From the NCBI GenBank assembly GCA_034423015.1, contig DAOUJG010000064.1, forward strand, positions 1 through 64,000: DNA of 64,000 nucleotides, written 5' to 3'. Shown piece after piece: positions 8,063 through 16,385 of this stretch. The notes beneath the pieces were generated by a model, which worked only from the letters and a program-made list of their open reading frames with translations, was not told the DNA's origin and ran no database searches. The stretch's first letter is position 1. The number at the start of each line of letters is the position of its first letter. A program made the translations under genes and the position numbers. This DNA comes from JAGWBJ01 sp034423015 (GTDB lineage: Bacteria > Chloroflexota > Dehalococcoidia > Lucifugimonadales > JAGWBF01).

Positions 8063-9211
8063 TCAGTCATGTCGCTCAGCAGTCTTCAAGAGGTCTACAA
8101 CAGCCCGGTCGATTCCCCGCTTCAGCTTCATGGGGTTGAGCAGCACGTAGTGGTTCTGCATGCTCACTCGCTGTTCCGATGTTAGGACATCGTAGTCCAG
8201 CAGGCGCTGATACGGAGTCTGAGCACTGTCGTAGACCTTGTGTACCCTGGCCCCGTTGCGGGTCTTGTGCTTTAGCTTCATCACCGGCTGGAAGAAGTTG
8301 ACGTAGACATCCACCAGTCTGTATACCCGTTCGAGTTGCCTCAGGGAGAGTCTCGACGTGTACCGGCCGTATCCCACCAGCCTGCGCACCACCGACCAGT
8401 TCTTCTGCTCCACATAGGCGTTATCGTTCTTCTTGTACGGCCTCGAGCGTGTGAAGGTGATCTCGTTACGCTGACAGTAGGAGTAGAGGTGGTGGTTGAT
8501 GAACTCGGAGCCATTGTCGGAGTCCAGGCCCAGCAGGGGGAATGGCAGGGATCGGGCCATCTTGTGGACTGCGCCACCAACCCTCTCCTGTCCCTTGCCC
8601 CACACGGCCTGGCACTCCACCCAGCCGGTGGCTATGTCCACTGCGCTCAGAGTATTCAGGTAGAACCCCTCAGTGGTGTCGCCGCAGTGTGCCACCAGGT
8701 CCACCTCCACGAAGCCGGGGCTGTTCTCCTCCCACTCGGCGAAGGTCCTGATGGGTATCGACGCCTTCAGCAGGCTTCCTGGCTTGGTCGTACTGAACGG
8801 ACGCCGCAGCCCCTTGTCCTTGTACCGTCTCAGCAGCCGGTCGATGGTCGAAGCGCTCACCCTCTTCAACTGCTCCCGCACCTCTCCCGAGACCGTCAGC
8901 TCGCCGTGCTCTACAAGCCTGCCGGTGAGCTCCGACATGAACGGCGCCAAGCGCTTTCCGCACAGACGGTCCGAGGCATCCCACACTGCCGCGAGGGCGT
9001 CCCTCATCTCCGGCCCATACACTGGAGACCTGCCGCGACCTCCGGCTGTCCCCGTGGACTTGGCGCCAGACAGCAGCCGGACCGCCGACTTACGATGGTA
9101 GCCGGTTGCCCTGATGAACTCGTCCAGCAGCCGGCTCTTCTCCATACGGGAAGCACCTCTGTAGTGCCCCATCATTGTCTCCGTGTACTCTTTCACGCTG
9201 CTTCTCCTCAT
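8063..9211 (-). CDS. DDE integrase-type transposase
   Basis: A 382-residue transposase with an N-terminal helix-turn-helix region (residues 1-60, ATGYHRKSAVRLL), a basic middle, and an RNase H-like rve catalytic domain. The likely triad is D171 (FVEVDLVAHCG), D232 (GLDSDNGSEF) and E268 (NAYVEQKN), with exactly 35 residues between the last two. The frame extends to 9265 inside the right inverted repeat, but ATG 9211 with GGGGGGAG four bases upstream is the better start. Family-level naming needs a database; the architecture resembles integrase-catalytic-region transposases such as ISNCY types. It looks intact. Confidence 0.9.
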   Translation of the reverse strand: MRRSSVKEYTETMMGHYRGASRMEKSRLLDEFIRATGYHRKSAVRLLSGAKSTGTAGGRGRSPVYGPEMRDALAAVWDASDRLCGKRLAPFMSELTGRLVEHGELTVSGEVREQLKRVSASTIDRLLRRYKDKGLRRPFSTTKPGSLLKASIPIRTFAEWEENSPGFVEVDLVAHCGDTTEGFYLNTLSAVDIATGWVECQAVWGKGQERVGGAVHKMARSLPFPLLGLDSDNGSEFINHHLYSYCQRNEITFTRSRPYKKNDNAYVEQKNWSVVRRLVGYGRYTSRLSLRQLERVYRLVDVYVNFFQPVMKLKHKTRNGARVHKVYDSAQTPYQRLLDYDVLTSEQRVSMQNHYVLLNPMKLKRGIDRAVVDLLKTAERHD

Positions 9212-9221
9212 GTACTCCCCC

Positions 9222-9264
9222 CGGTAACATGATTTATGAAGCAACGATACCCCCTTCGGTAACA
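9222..9264. repeat. Right inverted repeat of the insertion sequence
   Basis: Read on the minus strand it starts TGTTACCG at 9264 and ends GTTACCG at 9222, mirroring the left repeat. The flanking bases 9265-9280 contain a further GTTGCCTCA motif in the same orientation. Confidence 0.85.
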
Positions 9265-9288
9265 TTTATTGTGAGGCAACTCGCCGCA

Positions 9289-9318
9289 TTGACTCGCCAA
9301 TGCATGGGAAGATAAACT
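9289..9318 (+). promoter_or_regulatory. Predicted promoter for glyA
   Basis: TTGACT (9289-9294), 18 bases, TAAACT (9313-9318), 67 bases before the glyA start and only about 9 bases outside the right edge of the insertion sequence. The element may have landed just upstream of the glyA promoter without removing it. Confidence 0.42.
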
Positions 9319-9384
9319 TAGGCGTCGAACACCCGCCTCCGCGGCCCTCTTCGGCCGGAGTCCAGAGGCCAGACGAAGGAACAC

Positions 9385-10629
9385 GTGACAACACTACACC
9401 TTTCGGACCCACAGGTCGCCGAAGCCATTCAACGGGAGGGGCGGCGTCAGCGGGAGAGCATTGTCCTGATCGCCTCGGAGAACTACGCCAGCAGGCATGT
9501 GCTGGAGGCGCAGGCCACGGTGTTGAACAACAAGTACGCCGAGGGGTACCCGGGACGCAGGTACTACGGCGGATGCGAGCACGTGGACACCGTCGAGATG
9601 CTGGCCATCGAGCGGGCGAAGACCCTGTTCGGGGCCGAGCACGCCAACGTGCAGCCCCACAGTGGCGCCCAGGCCAACATGGCCGCGTACTTCGCCCTGC
9701 TGGAGCCGGGGGACACGGTGATGGGCATGCGCCTGGACCAGGGCGGACACCTGACCCACGGCGCCAGGGTGAACTTCTCGGGGAAGCTCTACAACTTCGT
9801 GGCCTATGGCGTCGACCGGGACACGGAGACCATAGACTTCCTGGAGGTCCAGCGCCTGGCGGAAGAGCACCGCCCCAAGGTCATCGTGGCCGGCTACACT
9901 GCCTACCCTCGCACGGTGGACTTCGCCAGCTTCCGGGCCGTGGCCGACTCCGTTGGCGCGCGGCTGATGGTGGATATGGCACACATCTCCGGGCTCATTG
10001 CCGCGGGCGTCCATCCGCCCTGCCTGCCCCACGCCCACCTGGTGACCTCAACGACGCAGAAGACCCTCCGTGGGCCTAGGGGAGGCTTGGTCCTCTCCAC
10101 CGAGGAGCTGGCGTCCGGCGTCGACCGGGCGGTCTTCCCTTTCAGCCAGGGCGGACCCTTCATGCACGTCATCGCCGCCAAGGCCGTCTGCTTCGCCGAG
10201 GCCATGAAGCCCGAGTTCCGCTCCTACCAGCGACGGGTGGTGAGCAACGCCCGCACCCTGGCCTCCGAGTTGGCCGAGTCCGGTATGAGGATCGTCTCCG
10301 GGGGCACGGACAACCACCTTCTGCTGGTGGACCTGACCCCGCTGGACATCACCGGCAAGGACGCCGAGGAGGCCCTGGAGAGCGTGGGCATCGTGGCCAA
10401 CAAGAACGCCATCCCCTACGACTCCAGACCGCCCCGGGTGACCAGCGGCCTGCGTCTGGGCACTCCGGCCGTCACCAGCCGGGGATTCGGAGAGGGAGAG
10501 ATGAAGGAGGTCGCCGCCCTCATCGTCCGCCGCTTCTCCAACCTGGGCGACGAAGGGGTGGCGCGGGAAGTCCGAGACGATGTGAGACAGCTCGCCTCCC
10601 GGTTCCCGGTTCCCGGACTTGATGACTAG
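9385..10629 (+). CDS. glyA: Serine hydroxymethyltransferase
   Basis: GlyA interconverts serine and glycine with tetrahydrofolate, feeding one-carbon metabolism. The 414-residue protein has all landmarks: NYASRHVLEAQ near 33, YAEGYPGRRYYGGCEHVD near 52-68, NVQPHSGAQAN near 88, the PLP lysine motif TTQKTLRGPRGG near 220-232, and DNHLLLVDL near 310. Length is normal. GTG 9385 is preceded by GAAGGA. The rpsF promoter overlaps its stop codon. Confidence 0.97.
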   Translation: MTTLHLSDPQVAEAIQREGRRQRESIVLIASENYASRHVLEAQATVLNNKYAEGYPGRRYYGGCEHVDTVEMLAIERAKTLFGAEHANVQPHSGAQANMAAYFALLEPGDTVMGMRLDQGGHLTHGARVNFSGKLYNFVAYGVDRDTETIDFLEVQRLAEEHRPKVIVAGYTAYPRTVDFASFRAVADSVGARLMVDMAHISGLIAAGVHPPCLPHAHLVTSTTQKTLRGPRGGLVLSTEELASGVDRAVFPFSQGGPFMHVIAAKAVCFAEAMKPEFRSYQRRVVSNARTLASELAESGMRIVSGGTDNHLLLVDLTPLDITGKDAEEALESVGIVANKNAIPYDSRPPRVTSGLRLGTPAVTSRGFGEGEMKEVAALIVRRFSNLGDEGVAREVRDDVRQLASRFPVPGLDD

Positions 10630-10650
10630 TTCGAGGGCTGGTGATATAAT
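10622..10650 (+). promoter_or_regulatory. Predicted promoter for rpsF-ssb-rpsR
   Basis: ATGACT (10622-10627), 17 bases, and a perfect TATAAT (10645-10650) preceded by TGA (extended -10). The -35 element overlaps the glyA stop codon. Confidence 0.6.
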
Positions 10651-10679
10651 CTCTCCATTAGCGTCCATCGGGGTGAAGT

Positions 10680-11219
10680 TTGCGTCATTATGAGCTGGTA
10701 GTTGTGCTGAGTCCCATCCTGTCCCAGGAGGAGGCCTCCGGAGAGTGGGACCGGATCAAGTCCCTGGTGAATCGGAACGGCGGCGGAGACCCCTACGAAG
10801 AGCGTTGGGGCATGAGGCGGCTGGCCTACCCGATAAAGAAGGCGGGGCAGACCTTCCTGGAGGGCAACTATCTCCTCACCCGTTTCAGCTCGGACACCGT
10901 GGTGCCGCCCGAGCTGGAGGCCCACCTCAGGCTTGCGGAGAGCGTCCTCCGGTACCTGCTGACCAAGTCCGGCCCCCCCGAGTCGACGCCCCCGTCGCCA
11001 CAGATGGTCCAGATGGCCCGGGCCGCCGAAATCCGTCAACAGCAGGCAGCCGCGGCTCAGGCGGCGGCAGCCGCCCCCGCGCAGGAGGCCGAGCAGCCCT
11101 CTGCCCCCGCCCCCGCGGCCCAGGAGGCTGAGCAGCCCTCCGCCCCCGCCCCCGCGGCCCAGGCCTCCGCGGAGGCTTCGGCGGCGGAGGCCCCGGCTGC
11201 CGCCCAGGAGTCGGAGTAG
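10680..11219 (+). CDS. rpsF: Ribosomal protein bS6 with long Ala/Pro/Glu C-terminal extension
   Basis: bS6 binds bS18 on the 30S platform. Residues 1-95 are a normal bS6 domain (MRHYELVVVLSPILSQEE, ERWGMRRLAYPIKKAGQTFLEGNYLL, LAESVLRYLLTK). The remaining 80 or so residues are low-complexity Ala, Pro, Glu and Gln and include a tandem 13-residue repeat. Usual bacterial bS6 is 95-140 residues, so the extension is unusually long. The start is TTG 10680, the only one at the right place, preceded by GGGGTGAAG. It is followed by ssb and rpsR, the classical operon order. Confidence 0.93.
   Translation: MRHYELVVVLSPILSQEEASGEWDRIKSLVNRNGGGDPYEERWGMRRLAYPIKKAGQTFLEGNYLLTRFSSDTVVPPELEAHLRLAESVLRYLLTKSGPPESTPPSPQMVQMARAAEIRQQQAAAAQAAAAAPAQEAEQPSAPAPAAQEAEQPSAPAPAAQASAEASAAEAPAAAQESE
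11082..11159 (+). repeat. 39-bp tandem repeat (two copies) inside rpsF
   Basis: 11082-11120 and 11121-11159 differ at only two bases by eye and encode QEAEQPSAPAPAA twice. The pattern suggests slippage-driven growth of the disordered tail of bS6. Confidence 0.85.
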
Positions 11220-11282
11220 GCCGGCCGGTAGACCCGGTTCCGAGCCGTTGACGTATAGCATGGAGAGAAGCGGGGCCGCCCT

Positions 11283-11687
11283 ATGACCATGAACAAGATG
11301 ATGATCATCGGCAACCTCGGCCGGGACCCGGAGATGAGGTACACGCCTAACGGTCAGGCGGTCACCAGCTTCAGTGTCGCCACCAACTACCGGTACACGA
11401 CGGCCGACGGCGAGACACGGGAGGAGACCGAGTGGTTCAACGTTTCGGTATTTGGACGGCAGGCTGAAACGTGCAACCAGTACCTGGCCAGGGGCCGTAA
11501 GGTGTTCGTGGAGGGTCGGCTCAAAAGCCGCACCTTCGAGGGGCGGGATGGCCAGACCCGTATTGCCCTGGACATTACGGCCAACGACGTCCGCTTCATC
11601 GACACGTCCTCCAGCCGGTCAGAGGACTTCCCGGGCGAACCTGGCAGGGGCGGCGATGAGATGGGGCCCGACGACCTCCCGTTCTAG
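11283..11687 (+). CDS. ssb: Single-stranded DNA-binding protein
   Basis: A 134-residue SSB: OB fold (MMIIGNLGRDPEMRYTPNGQAVTSFSVATN, then TEWFNVSVFGRQAETCNQYL and VFVEGRLKSRTFEGRDG, residues 6-110), a short flexible linker, and the acidic C-terminal tip DDLPF that recruits partner proteins. It lies between rpsF and rpsR as in most bacteria, with a Shine-Dalgarno (GGAGAGAAG) upstream of ATG 11283. An in-frame ATG at 11289 is an alternative. Confidence 0.97.
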   Translation: MTMNKMMIIGNLGRDPEMRYTPNGQAVTSFSVATNYRYTTADGETREETEWFNVSVFGRQAETCNQYLARGRKVFVEGRLKSRTFEGRDGQTRIALDITANDVRFIDTSSSRSEDFPGEPGRGGDEMGPDDLPF

Positions 11688-11717
11688 ACAGCACTTATTG
11701 GAGGTATCAACCCGGTC

Positions 11718-11999
11718 ATGTCAACACAGAGAAGGTCCGGTCCAGGGGGCAGGCCTCGCAGAGGACGCTACAGCCAACGGCGAAAGATCTGCCACTTCTG
11801 CGTGGACAAGGTCACCTCCATAGACTACAAGGACACGGCCAAGTTCCGCCGGTTCATATCCGAAAGGTCCAAGATCGAGTCGCGCAGAAAGACCGGCGTG
11901 TGCGCCACGCACCAGAGGGGCCTGTCGGTGGCCATCAAGCGGGCGAGGCATATCGCGCTGCTGGCCTACACCCCGGCCCACGTCAGGCAGCTAGCGTAG
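11718..11999 (+). CDS. rpsR: Ribosomal protein bS18
   Basis: A 93-residue bS18 with a basic N terminus (PGGRPRRGRYSQRR), the core YKDTAKFRRFISERSKIESRR and the RARHIALLAYTP helix. Cys in ICHFC and in GVCATH suggest the zinc-binding (C+) form. GGAGG lies upstream of ATG 11718. It is the third gene of the rpsF-ssb-rpsR operon. Confidence 0.97.
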   Translation: MSTQRRSGPGGRPRRGRYSQRRKICHFCVDKVTSIDYKDTAKFRRFISERSKIESRRKTGVCATHQRGLSVAIKRARHIALLAYTPAHVRQLA

Positions 12000-12090
12000 T
12001 CGGCAGCCGCATCCGCCCCGGCGCGACGCAGCGCCGGGCCTCGGGGACCGCGAAGACCGGACCTACGCCTACGACACCACCGAAGAGAGC

Positions 12091-13254
12091 TTGGACTCGA
12101 CCCGCGATAGTCACCCCCCATCCCAGGACCCGGCCGCGCCGGGGCGCGAGGACCGCCGCCGGCGGGTCCAGCGGTCCCGAAGCCGGGACCCCCGCATGGA
12201 ACGTGCCGCCGGCAAGCCCCGGCGTCGGCTAGCCATAGGGATCGGAGTGGTCTTCGTCCTGGCCATCGGCGCGGTGGTGGGCTACGGCTACTACGACAGG
12301 TTCATCGCCCCCACCAAGGTGCTGGCCGCCAGGGTCGGCAACACCCGCTACACCCAGGGGGACCTGGTGGACCGGATGCGTGTGCTCCAGGCGGACGCCC
12401 GCGCCGAGGGACAGCCCTTCGACCTGGGCAGGACGCCCTTCGAGGTGTTGGACAAGATGTCCGAGGCGGAGGTGATCCGACGGTTCGCTTCGGAGTACGG
12501 GGTACAGGTGACCGACGAGGACATCGAGTTCGGGCTTCTCCTGCGCTTCTACCCCAGGGTGCCCGAGGGCCAGGAATCGGTGTCCGGCCAGGTCGAGCAG
12601 GAGTACAAGGACACCTACCAGCGTTTCCTGAACGAGAGCCACATCGACGACGAGGCGTACCGGCGCATAGTCGAGGAGACCGTATACCGGGCACGCCTCA
12701 AGGCTGCCCTGGGCGAGCTTGTTCCCACCACGTCGGAGCAGGTGGAGGTCCACTGGATCCGGGTCCAACCCCAGGGCGGGCTGCCCATACTGGGGCAGCC
12801 GCGGAACGTGTCGCCCGAAGAGGTGCTCCGGAGGCTGGAGACCACCGACTTCGACGAGGTCGCCATGGAGGTGTCCATTCCCGGACCCTACGCCGACCGG
12901 GAGGGGTATGTGGGCTGGGTGCCGAAAGGCGCGTTTCCGCGCTTGGACACCCTGCTGTTCGGGGACGAGTCGACGGACCCCACACCTCTCAACCGGCCCA
13001 GCGACCCCGTTGTCCTGGACGACGGCACCTACATATTGAAGGTGACCGGCGGACCCGAGGTACGGGAGGTTTCCCAGATCATGGTCGACCGTCTGAAGGA
13101 GCAGGCACTGGACCAGTGGCTGGGCCAGAAGAAGATCGAGGGGTCCGAGGAGGGGTGGCTGGAGGTGAAGTTCGACAGCAAGATATATGACTGGGTGATA
13201 GGACAGATGAGACAGTCGGCCGGACCACCGACTCCCGAGCCCGCCGCCCAGTGA
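12091..13254 (+). CDS. Membrane-anchored SurA/PpiC-like peptidyl-prolyl isomerase-type chaperone
   Basis: The 387-residue protein has a basic cytoplasmic N terminus, one transmembrane helix (LAIGIGVVFVLAIGAVVGYGYY, about residues 47-68), a SurA-N-like helical domain (AARVGNTRYTQGDLVDRM through ERIVEETVYRARLKAAL) and a parvulin-like region (VEVHWIRVQP, EVAMEVSIPGPYADREGYVGWVPKGAFP, about 215-330). Such proteins help fold exported proteins outside the membrane. TTG 12091 with GAAGAGAG upstream is used; ATG 12196 (residue 36) is a real alternative. Its stop overlaps the hom start by four bases, so the two are coupled. Catalytic activity is not certain. Confidence 0.75.
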   Translation: MDSTRDSHPPSQDPAAPGREDRRRRVQRSRSRDPRMERAAGKPRRRLAIGIGVVFVLAIGAVVGYGYYDRFIAPTKVLAARVGNTRYTQGDLVDRMRVLQADARAEGQPFDLGRTPFEVLDKMSEAEVIRRFASEYGVQVTDEDIEFGLLLRFYPRVPEGQESVSGQVEQEYKDTYQRFLNESHIDDEAYRRIVEETVYRARLKAALGELVPTTSEQVEVHWIRVQPQGGLPILGQPRNVSPEEVLRRLETTDFDEVAMEVSIPGPYADREGYVGWVPKGAFPRLDTLLFGDESTDPTPLNRPSDPVVLDDGTYILKVTGGPEVREVSQIMVDRLKEQALDQWLGQKKIEGSEEGWLEVKFDSKIYDWVIGQMRQSAGPPTPEPAAQ

Positions 13255-14576
13255 CACGGGACACCTTGCATGGGGCCGACGAGATCGGGGTCGGCCTCAT
13301 GGGCCTGGGGGTGGTGGGCGGCGGCGTGGCCGCGACCCTCCTGGACCCCGCACGGCAGGTCGCCCGCACCGTGGGCCGGCCCGTCTCCCTCAAGAGGGTC
13401 CTGGTCCGGCAGCCGGACAAGGAGCGCCGGGTACCCGTCCCCCGAGGCATCCTCACCGACGACCCCGCCCTCTTGCTGAACGACCCGGGCATCCACGTGG
13501 TGGTGGAGGTCATGGGCGGCGAGGAGCCCGCCAGAAGCTACATCAGGCAGAGCCTCTCCCGGGGCAAGAGTGTCGTCACCGCCAACAAGGAGGTGATGGC
13601 CAAGGAGGGTCAGGAGCTTCTGGCCCTTGCCGACGCCAAGGGAGTCAACCTGCTGTTCGAGGCCAGCGTCGGGGGCGGCATCCCCATAGTCGGCCCTCTC
13701 ATGAAGGACCTGCTGGCCAACGACATCCGCTCGATTCAGGCCATCATCAACGGCACCACCAACTACATGCTGACGCGCATGGCCCGGGACGGTATGGACT
13801 TCGACGAGGCCTTGAAGGAGGCCCAGGACCTGGGTTTCGCCGAGGCGGACCCGGCCAACGACGTGGAGGGCATCGACGCGGGCTACAAGCTGGCCGTGCT
13901 GGCCTCCCTGGCATTTCACACCCAGGTCCGGGCCGAGGACGTTCACAGGGAGGGCATATCGGGCCTGCGGGCCAGGGACTTCCGGTACGCCCACGAGCTT
14001 GGCTACGCCATCAAGCTGCTGGCCATCGCCAGGCGCGAGGGTCACCAGGTACAGGCGCGAGTCCACCCGTGCTTCGTGCCCCAGGACCATATGCTGGCCA
14101 AGGTGGACGGCGTCTTCAACGCCGTGGAGGTGGAGGGAGACCTGACGGGCAAGATACTGTTCCACGGCCGTGGCGCGGGGCGTGAGCCCACCACCAGCGC
14201 CATCATGGGCGACCTCGTGGAGGTTGCCAAAAAGCTGACGACGGGCGGGGGACCGGCGCCCTTCTTTCCGCCCGGCAACAGCCTGACGGTGGCCCCCATG
14301 TCCGAGCTGGTGACCAGGTACTACATCCGCTTGGGCGCCGCCGACAGGCCGGGGGTCCTGGCACAGATCGCCAGGGTGCTGGGAGACTTGGACGTGAGCA
14401 TCGCGTCGGTGATCCAGAAGGACTCCAACCCGGGTTCCCAGACGGCTGAGCTGGTGGTTACCACCCACCCCGCCAGGGAGGAAGCCGTCCAGGAGTCGTT
14501 GAAGCGCATGCGCAGTCTCGAGGTCGTGCATCAAGTGGACAACCTGGTCAGGGTCGAGGACTGGCCCTCGGACTGA
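13251..14576 (+). CDS. hom: Homoserine dehydrogenase
   Basis: It reduces aspartate semialdehyde to homoserine for Met, Thr and Ile synthesis. The 441-residue protein has the Rossmann motif VGLMGLGVVGGGV near residue 14, VVTANKEVMA near 108, FEASVGGGIPIV near 138, INGTTNYMLTRM near 164, FAEADPANDVEGIDAGYK near 197, and a C-terminal ACT domain (RLGAADRPGVLAQIARVLGDLDVSIASV, from about 365). GTG 13251 overlaps the previous stop in GTGA, indicating translational coupling. A PLP enzyme using homoserine esters lies at 50819. Confidence 0.96.
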   Translation: MTRDTLHGADEIGVGLMGLGVVGGGVAATLLDPARQVARTVGRPVSLKRVLVRQPDKERRVPVPRGILTDDPALLLNDPGIHVVVEVMGGEEPARSYIRQSLSRGKSVVTANKEVMAKEGQELLALADAKGVNLLFEASVGGGIPIVGPLMKDLLANDIRSIQAIINGTTNYMLTRMARDGMDFDEALKEAQDLGFAEADPANDVEGIDAGYKLAVLASLAFHTQVRAEDVHREGISGLRARDFRYAHELGYAIKLLAIARREGHQVQARVHPCFVPQDHMLAKVDGVFNAVEVEGDLTGKILFHGRGAGREPTTSAIMGDLVEVAKKLTTGGGPAPFFPPGNSLTVAPMSELVTRYYIRLGAADRPGVLAQIARVLGDLDVSIASVIQKDSNPGSQTAELVVTTHPAREEAVQESLKRMRSLEVVHQVDNLVRVEDWPSD

Positions 14577-14709
14577 GCGCCCCGGCCGGGCGCCCCGGCC
14601 GGCCGCCGCGGTCGGCCGATGGAGAGGGACTCTCCCGGCCCGGACACTGCTGCCGGACTGGGAAACGGCGCCGGTGGTGTATGGGTCTAGCCAAGCCCCC
14701 CGTAGTGTG

Positions 14710-14715
14710 TATAAT
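14710..14715 (+). promoter_or_regulatory. Possible -10 element upstream of folE
   Basis: A perfect TATAAT at 14710-14715 lies in the 256-base gap between hom and folE, about 118 bases before the folE start. No good -35 is found at 17 bases. The rest of the gap is GC-rich repeats of CCGG type and shows no gene. Confidence 0.35.
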
Positions 14716-14832
14716 AACTGGGGTTGGGGAGCAGGGGCTCCGGCGGCCCACAAAACCCAGGAGGTGGCCCCGCGCTCATGGACCCGGCTCCCGGAAGGAT
14801 GCCCGGAAAGGTGCCCGGAAGGATGAAGGAGG

Positions 14833-15405
14833 ATGATTGAGGGGCAAGCCGTCGAGACGGCGGTCGCCTCCATCCTGAAGGCCATAGGCGAAGAGGCGGG
14901 CAGAGAGGGGCTTAGGGACACACCCCGGCGGGTCGCCCGCATGTACTCCGAGTTGTTCTCCGGCGTGGGTGTAGACCCCCGCTCGGCCATCGACACCATC
15001 TTCGAAGAAGAGCGTCACGAGGAGGGCGTGGTGGTCCTCCGGGGCGTTCCCTTCTACTCCATGTGTGAACACCATCTGATGCCCTTCTTCGGGCAGGCCC
15101 ACATGGGATACGTTCCCACGAGCAAGATAGCCGGCGCCAGCAAGCTGGTCCGCGCCCTGGAGGTTGCCGCCCGCAGACCGCAGATACAGGAGAGGCTCAC
15201 GGCCCAGCTGGCCGACGCGGTCCACGACGTCCTGGATACCGCGGGCACCGGCGTGGTCATCGAGGCAGAGCACCTGTGCATGTCCATGAGAGGGGTGCAG
15301 AAGCGCGGCAGCGTCGTCGTCACCTCGGCGACCCGCGGCAACTTCGACGAGGCCGTGGTCGGCCGCTCCCAGCTAATGTCCATGGTCCAGGGACGGCCCG
15401 CGTGA
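14833..15405 (+). CDS. folE: GTP cyclohydrolase I
   Basis: FolE converts GTP to dihydroneopterin triphosphate, the first step to folate. The 190-residue protein has RDTPRRVARMYSELF near residue 28, the zinc ligands in FYSMCEHHLMPFFG near 73-84 with a later Cys in EHLCMSMRGVQK near 145, and GASKLVRALEVAARRPQIQERLTAQ. ATG 14833 has GAAGGAGG upstream. Its stop overlaps the GTG of the next gene (GTGA). It heads an operon with a GNAT protein, a glycosyltransferase and DUF502. Confidence 0.97.
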   Translation: MIEGQAVETAVASILKAIGEEAGREGLRDTPRRVARMYSELFSGVGVDPRSAIDTIFEEERHEEGVVVLRGVPFYSMCEHHLMPFFGQAHMGYVPTSKIAGASKLVRALEVAARRPQIQERLTAQLADAVHDVLDTAGTGVVIEAEHLCMSMRGVQKRGSVVVTSATRGNFDEAVVGRSQLMSMVQGRPA

Positions 15406-16385
15406 CTCCCTTCACCCGTCTCGACTCCTACCAGTGTGCCCGTGCACACTGGGAGAACATTCTCCCGTGCTGTATCGCCAACACCTTCTTCATGACGCCC
15501 CAGTGGCAGCAGGCCTGGTGGGACCAGTTCGGCGACGGGACTGAGATGATGCTGCTGGAGCTGACAGAGCACGGCGGGGTCACCTGCATAGCCCCCCTGG
15601 CGAGAAGGGACCGCACCATCTCCTTTGTGGGCGGCCAGGACCTGTTCGACTACAACGACTTTCTGGTGTCTCCCGGCTCCGAGGACAGCTTCTACACGTC
15701 CCTGATGGATCTGTTGGACGGCGAGGACTGGGATACCATCGACCTGCCCTCCCTGCAGGGTGGGTCTCCCACCCTGAGCTACGTTCCGGACCTGGCCCAG
15801 CGCCGGGGGTACTCGGTCCAGATCGAAGAGGAGGACGTGGCGCCGTCGGTCATGCTGCCGGCGGACTGGGACTCGTACCTCGGCCTCCTGAGCAAGAAGG
15901 ACCGCCACGAGCTGCGTCGAAAGCTGAGGCGCCTGGAGTCGTCGGGCCACGAGGTCCGCTACTACAAGCTCTCGGACCCGGCGGAGGTGGAGGCGGGACT
16001 GGACGACTTCTTCTCCCTGATGAGGTTCAGCAAGGAGACCAAGGACAGCTTCCTGACCCCGGGCCGGGAGAGCTTCTTCCGCAGCGCCGCCCTGGCGATG
16101 GCGAGGATCGGCGTGTTCAGGCTGTTCTTCCTGGAGTTCGACCAGGAGCGGGTGGCCGCCGCCATGTGCTTCGACTACGGCGATACCAGGCACCTGTATA
16201 ACAGTGGCTTCAACCCCGAGTATCGCTACTACAGCGTAGGCCTTCTTCTGAAGGCTCTTTGCGTGAAGGACGCCATAGAAGAGGGCAAGGCCCGCTTCGA
16301 CTTCCTGAGGGGGGCCGAGCCGTACAAGTACGACCTGGGCGGCAAGGACCGGACGATCTATCACATGGTGGTCAGACGCAGTTGA
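15402..16385 (+). CDS. GNAT-family acyltransferase of the CelD/BcsL (FemAB-like) type
   Basis: A 327-residue protein with the CelD-like pattern. The N-terminal half carries CCIANTFFMTPQWQQAWWDQFGDG, ISFVGGQDLFDYNDFLVSPG and a DLPSLQGGSPTL strand. The C-terminal GNAT half contains LSKKDRHELRRKLRRLES (residues about 165-182), FFSLMRFSKETKDSFL, and LFFLEFDQERVAAAMCFDYGDTRHLYNSGFNPEYRYYSVGLLL with the acyl-CoA-binding helix. CelD-like enzymes often act on polysaccharides or cell-envelope sugars. GTG 15402 overlaps the folE stop, and its own stop overlaps the next start (TTGA), so the three genes are coupled. The acceptor is unknown. Confidence 0.82.
   Translation: MTPFTRLDSYQCARAHWENILPCCIANTFFMTPQWQQAWWDQFGDGTEMMLLELTEHGGVTCIAPLARRDRTISFVGGQDLFDYNDFLVSPGSEDSFYTSLMDLLDGEDWDTIDLPSLQGGSPTLSYVPDLAQRRGYSVQIEEEDVAPSVMLPADWDSYLGLLSKKDRHELRRKLRRLESSGHEVRYYKLSDPAEVEAGLDDFFSLMRFSKETKDSFLTPGRESFFRSAALAMARIGVFRLFFLEFDQERVAAAMCFDYGDTRHLYNSGFNPEYRYYSVGLLLKALCVKDAIEEGKARFDFLRGAEPYKYDLGGKDRTIYHMVVRRS

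Larger units (their letters stand above)
7977..9280 (-). mobile_element. Insertion sequence with DDE transposase and nested terminal repeats
   Basis: An element of about 1.3 kb holds one transposase gene between 43-bp inverted repeats (7994-8036 and 9222-9264; 33 of 43 positions identical by eye). Outside each repeat lies a further copy of its inner motif (GTTGC..TCA...GTTACC), giving two motif copies per end and possible outer limits of 7977 and 9280. No target-site duplication could be recognised at either pair of limits. It lies between the nfeD promoter and glyA and interrupts no visible gene. The transposase frame is intact. Confidence 0.85.

Noticed and set aside
9265..9385. Serine/glycine riboswitch upstream of glyA
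   Set aside because: The gap is about 100 bases and lacks glycine or THF riboswitch core motifs.
14578..14640. GC-rich CCGG repeats after hom as a terminator
   Set aside because: No stable long stem with sensible loop and no T tract; simple GC-rich sequence.
13029..14999. 656-residue minus-strand frame opposite hom and folE
   Set aside because: Shadow of well-defined genes; no motifs.
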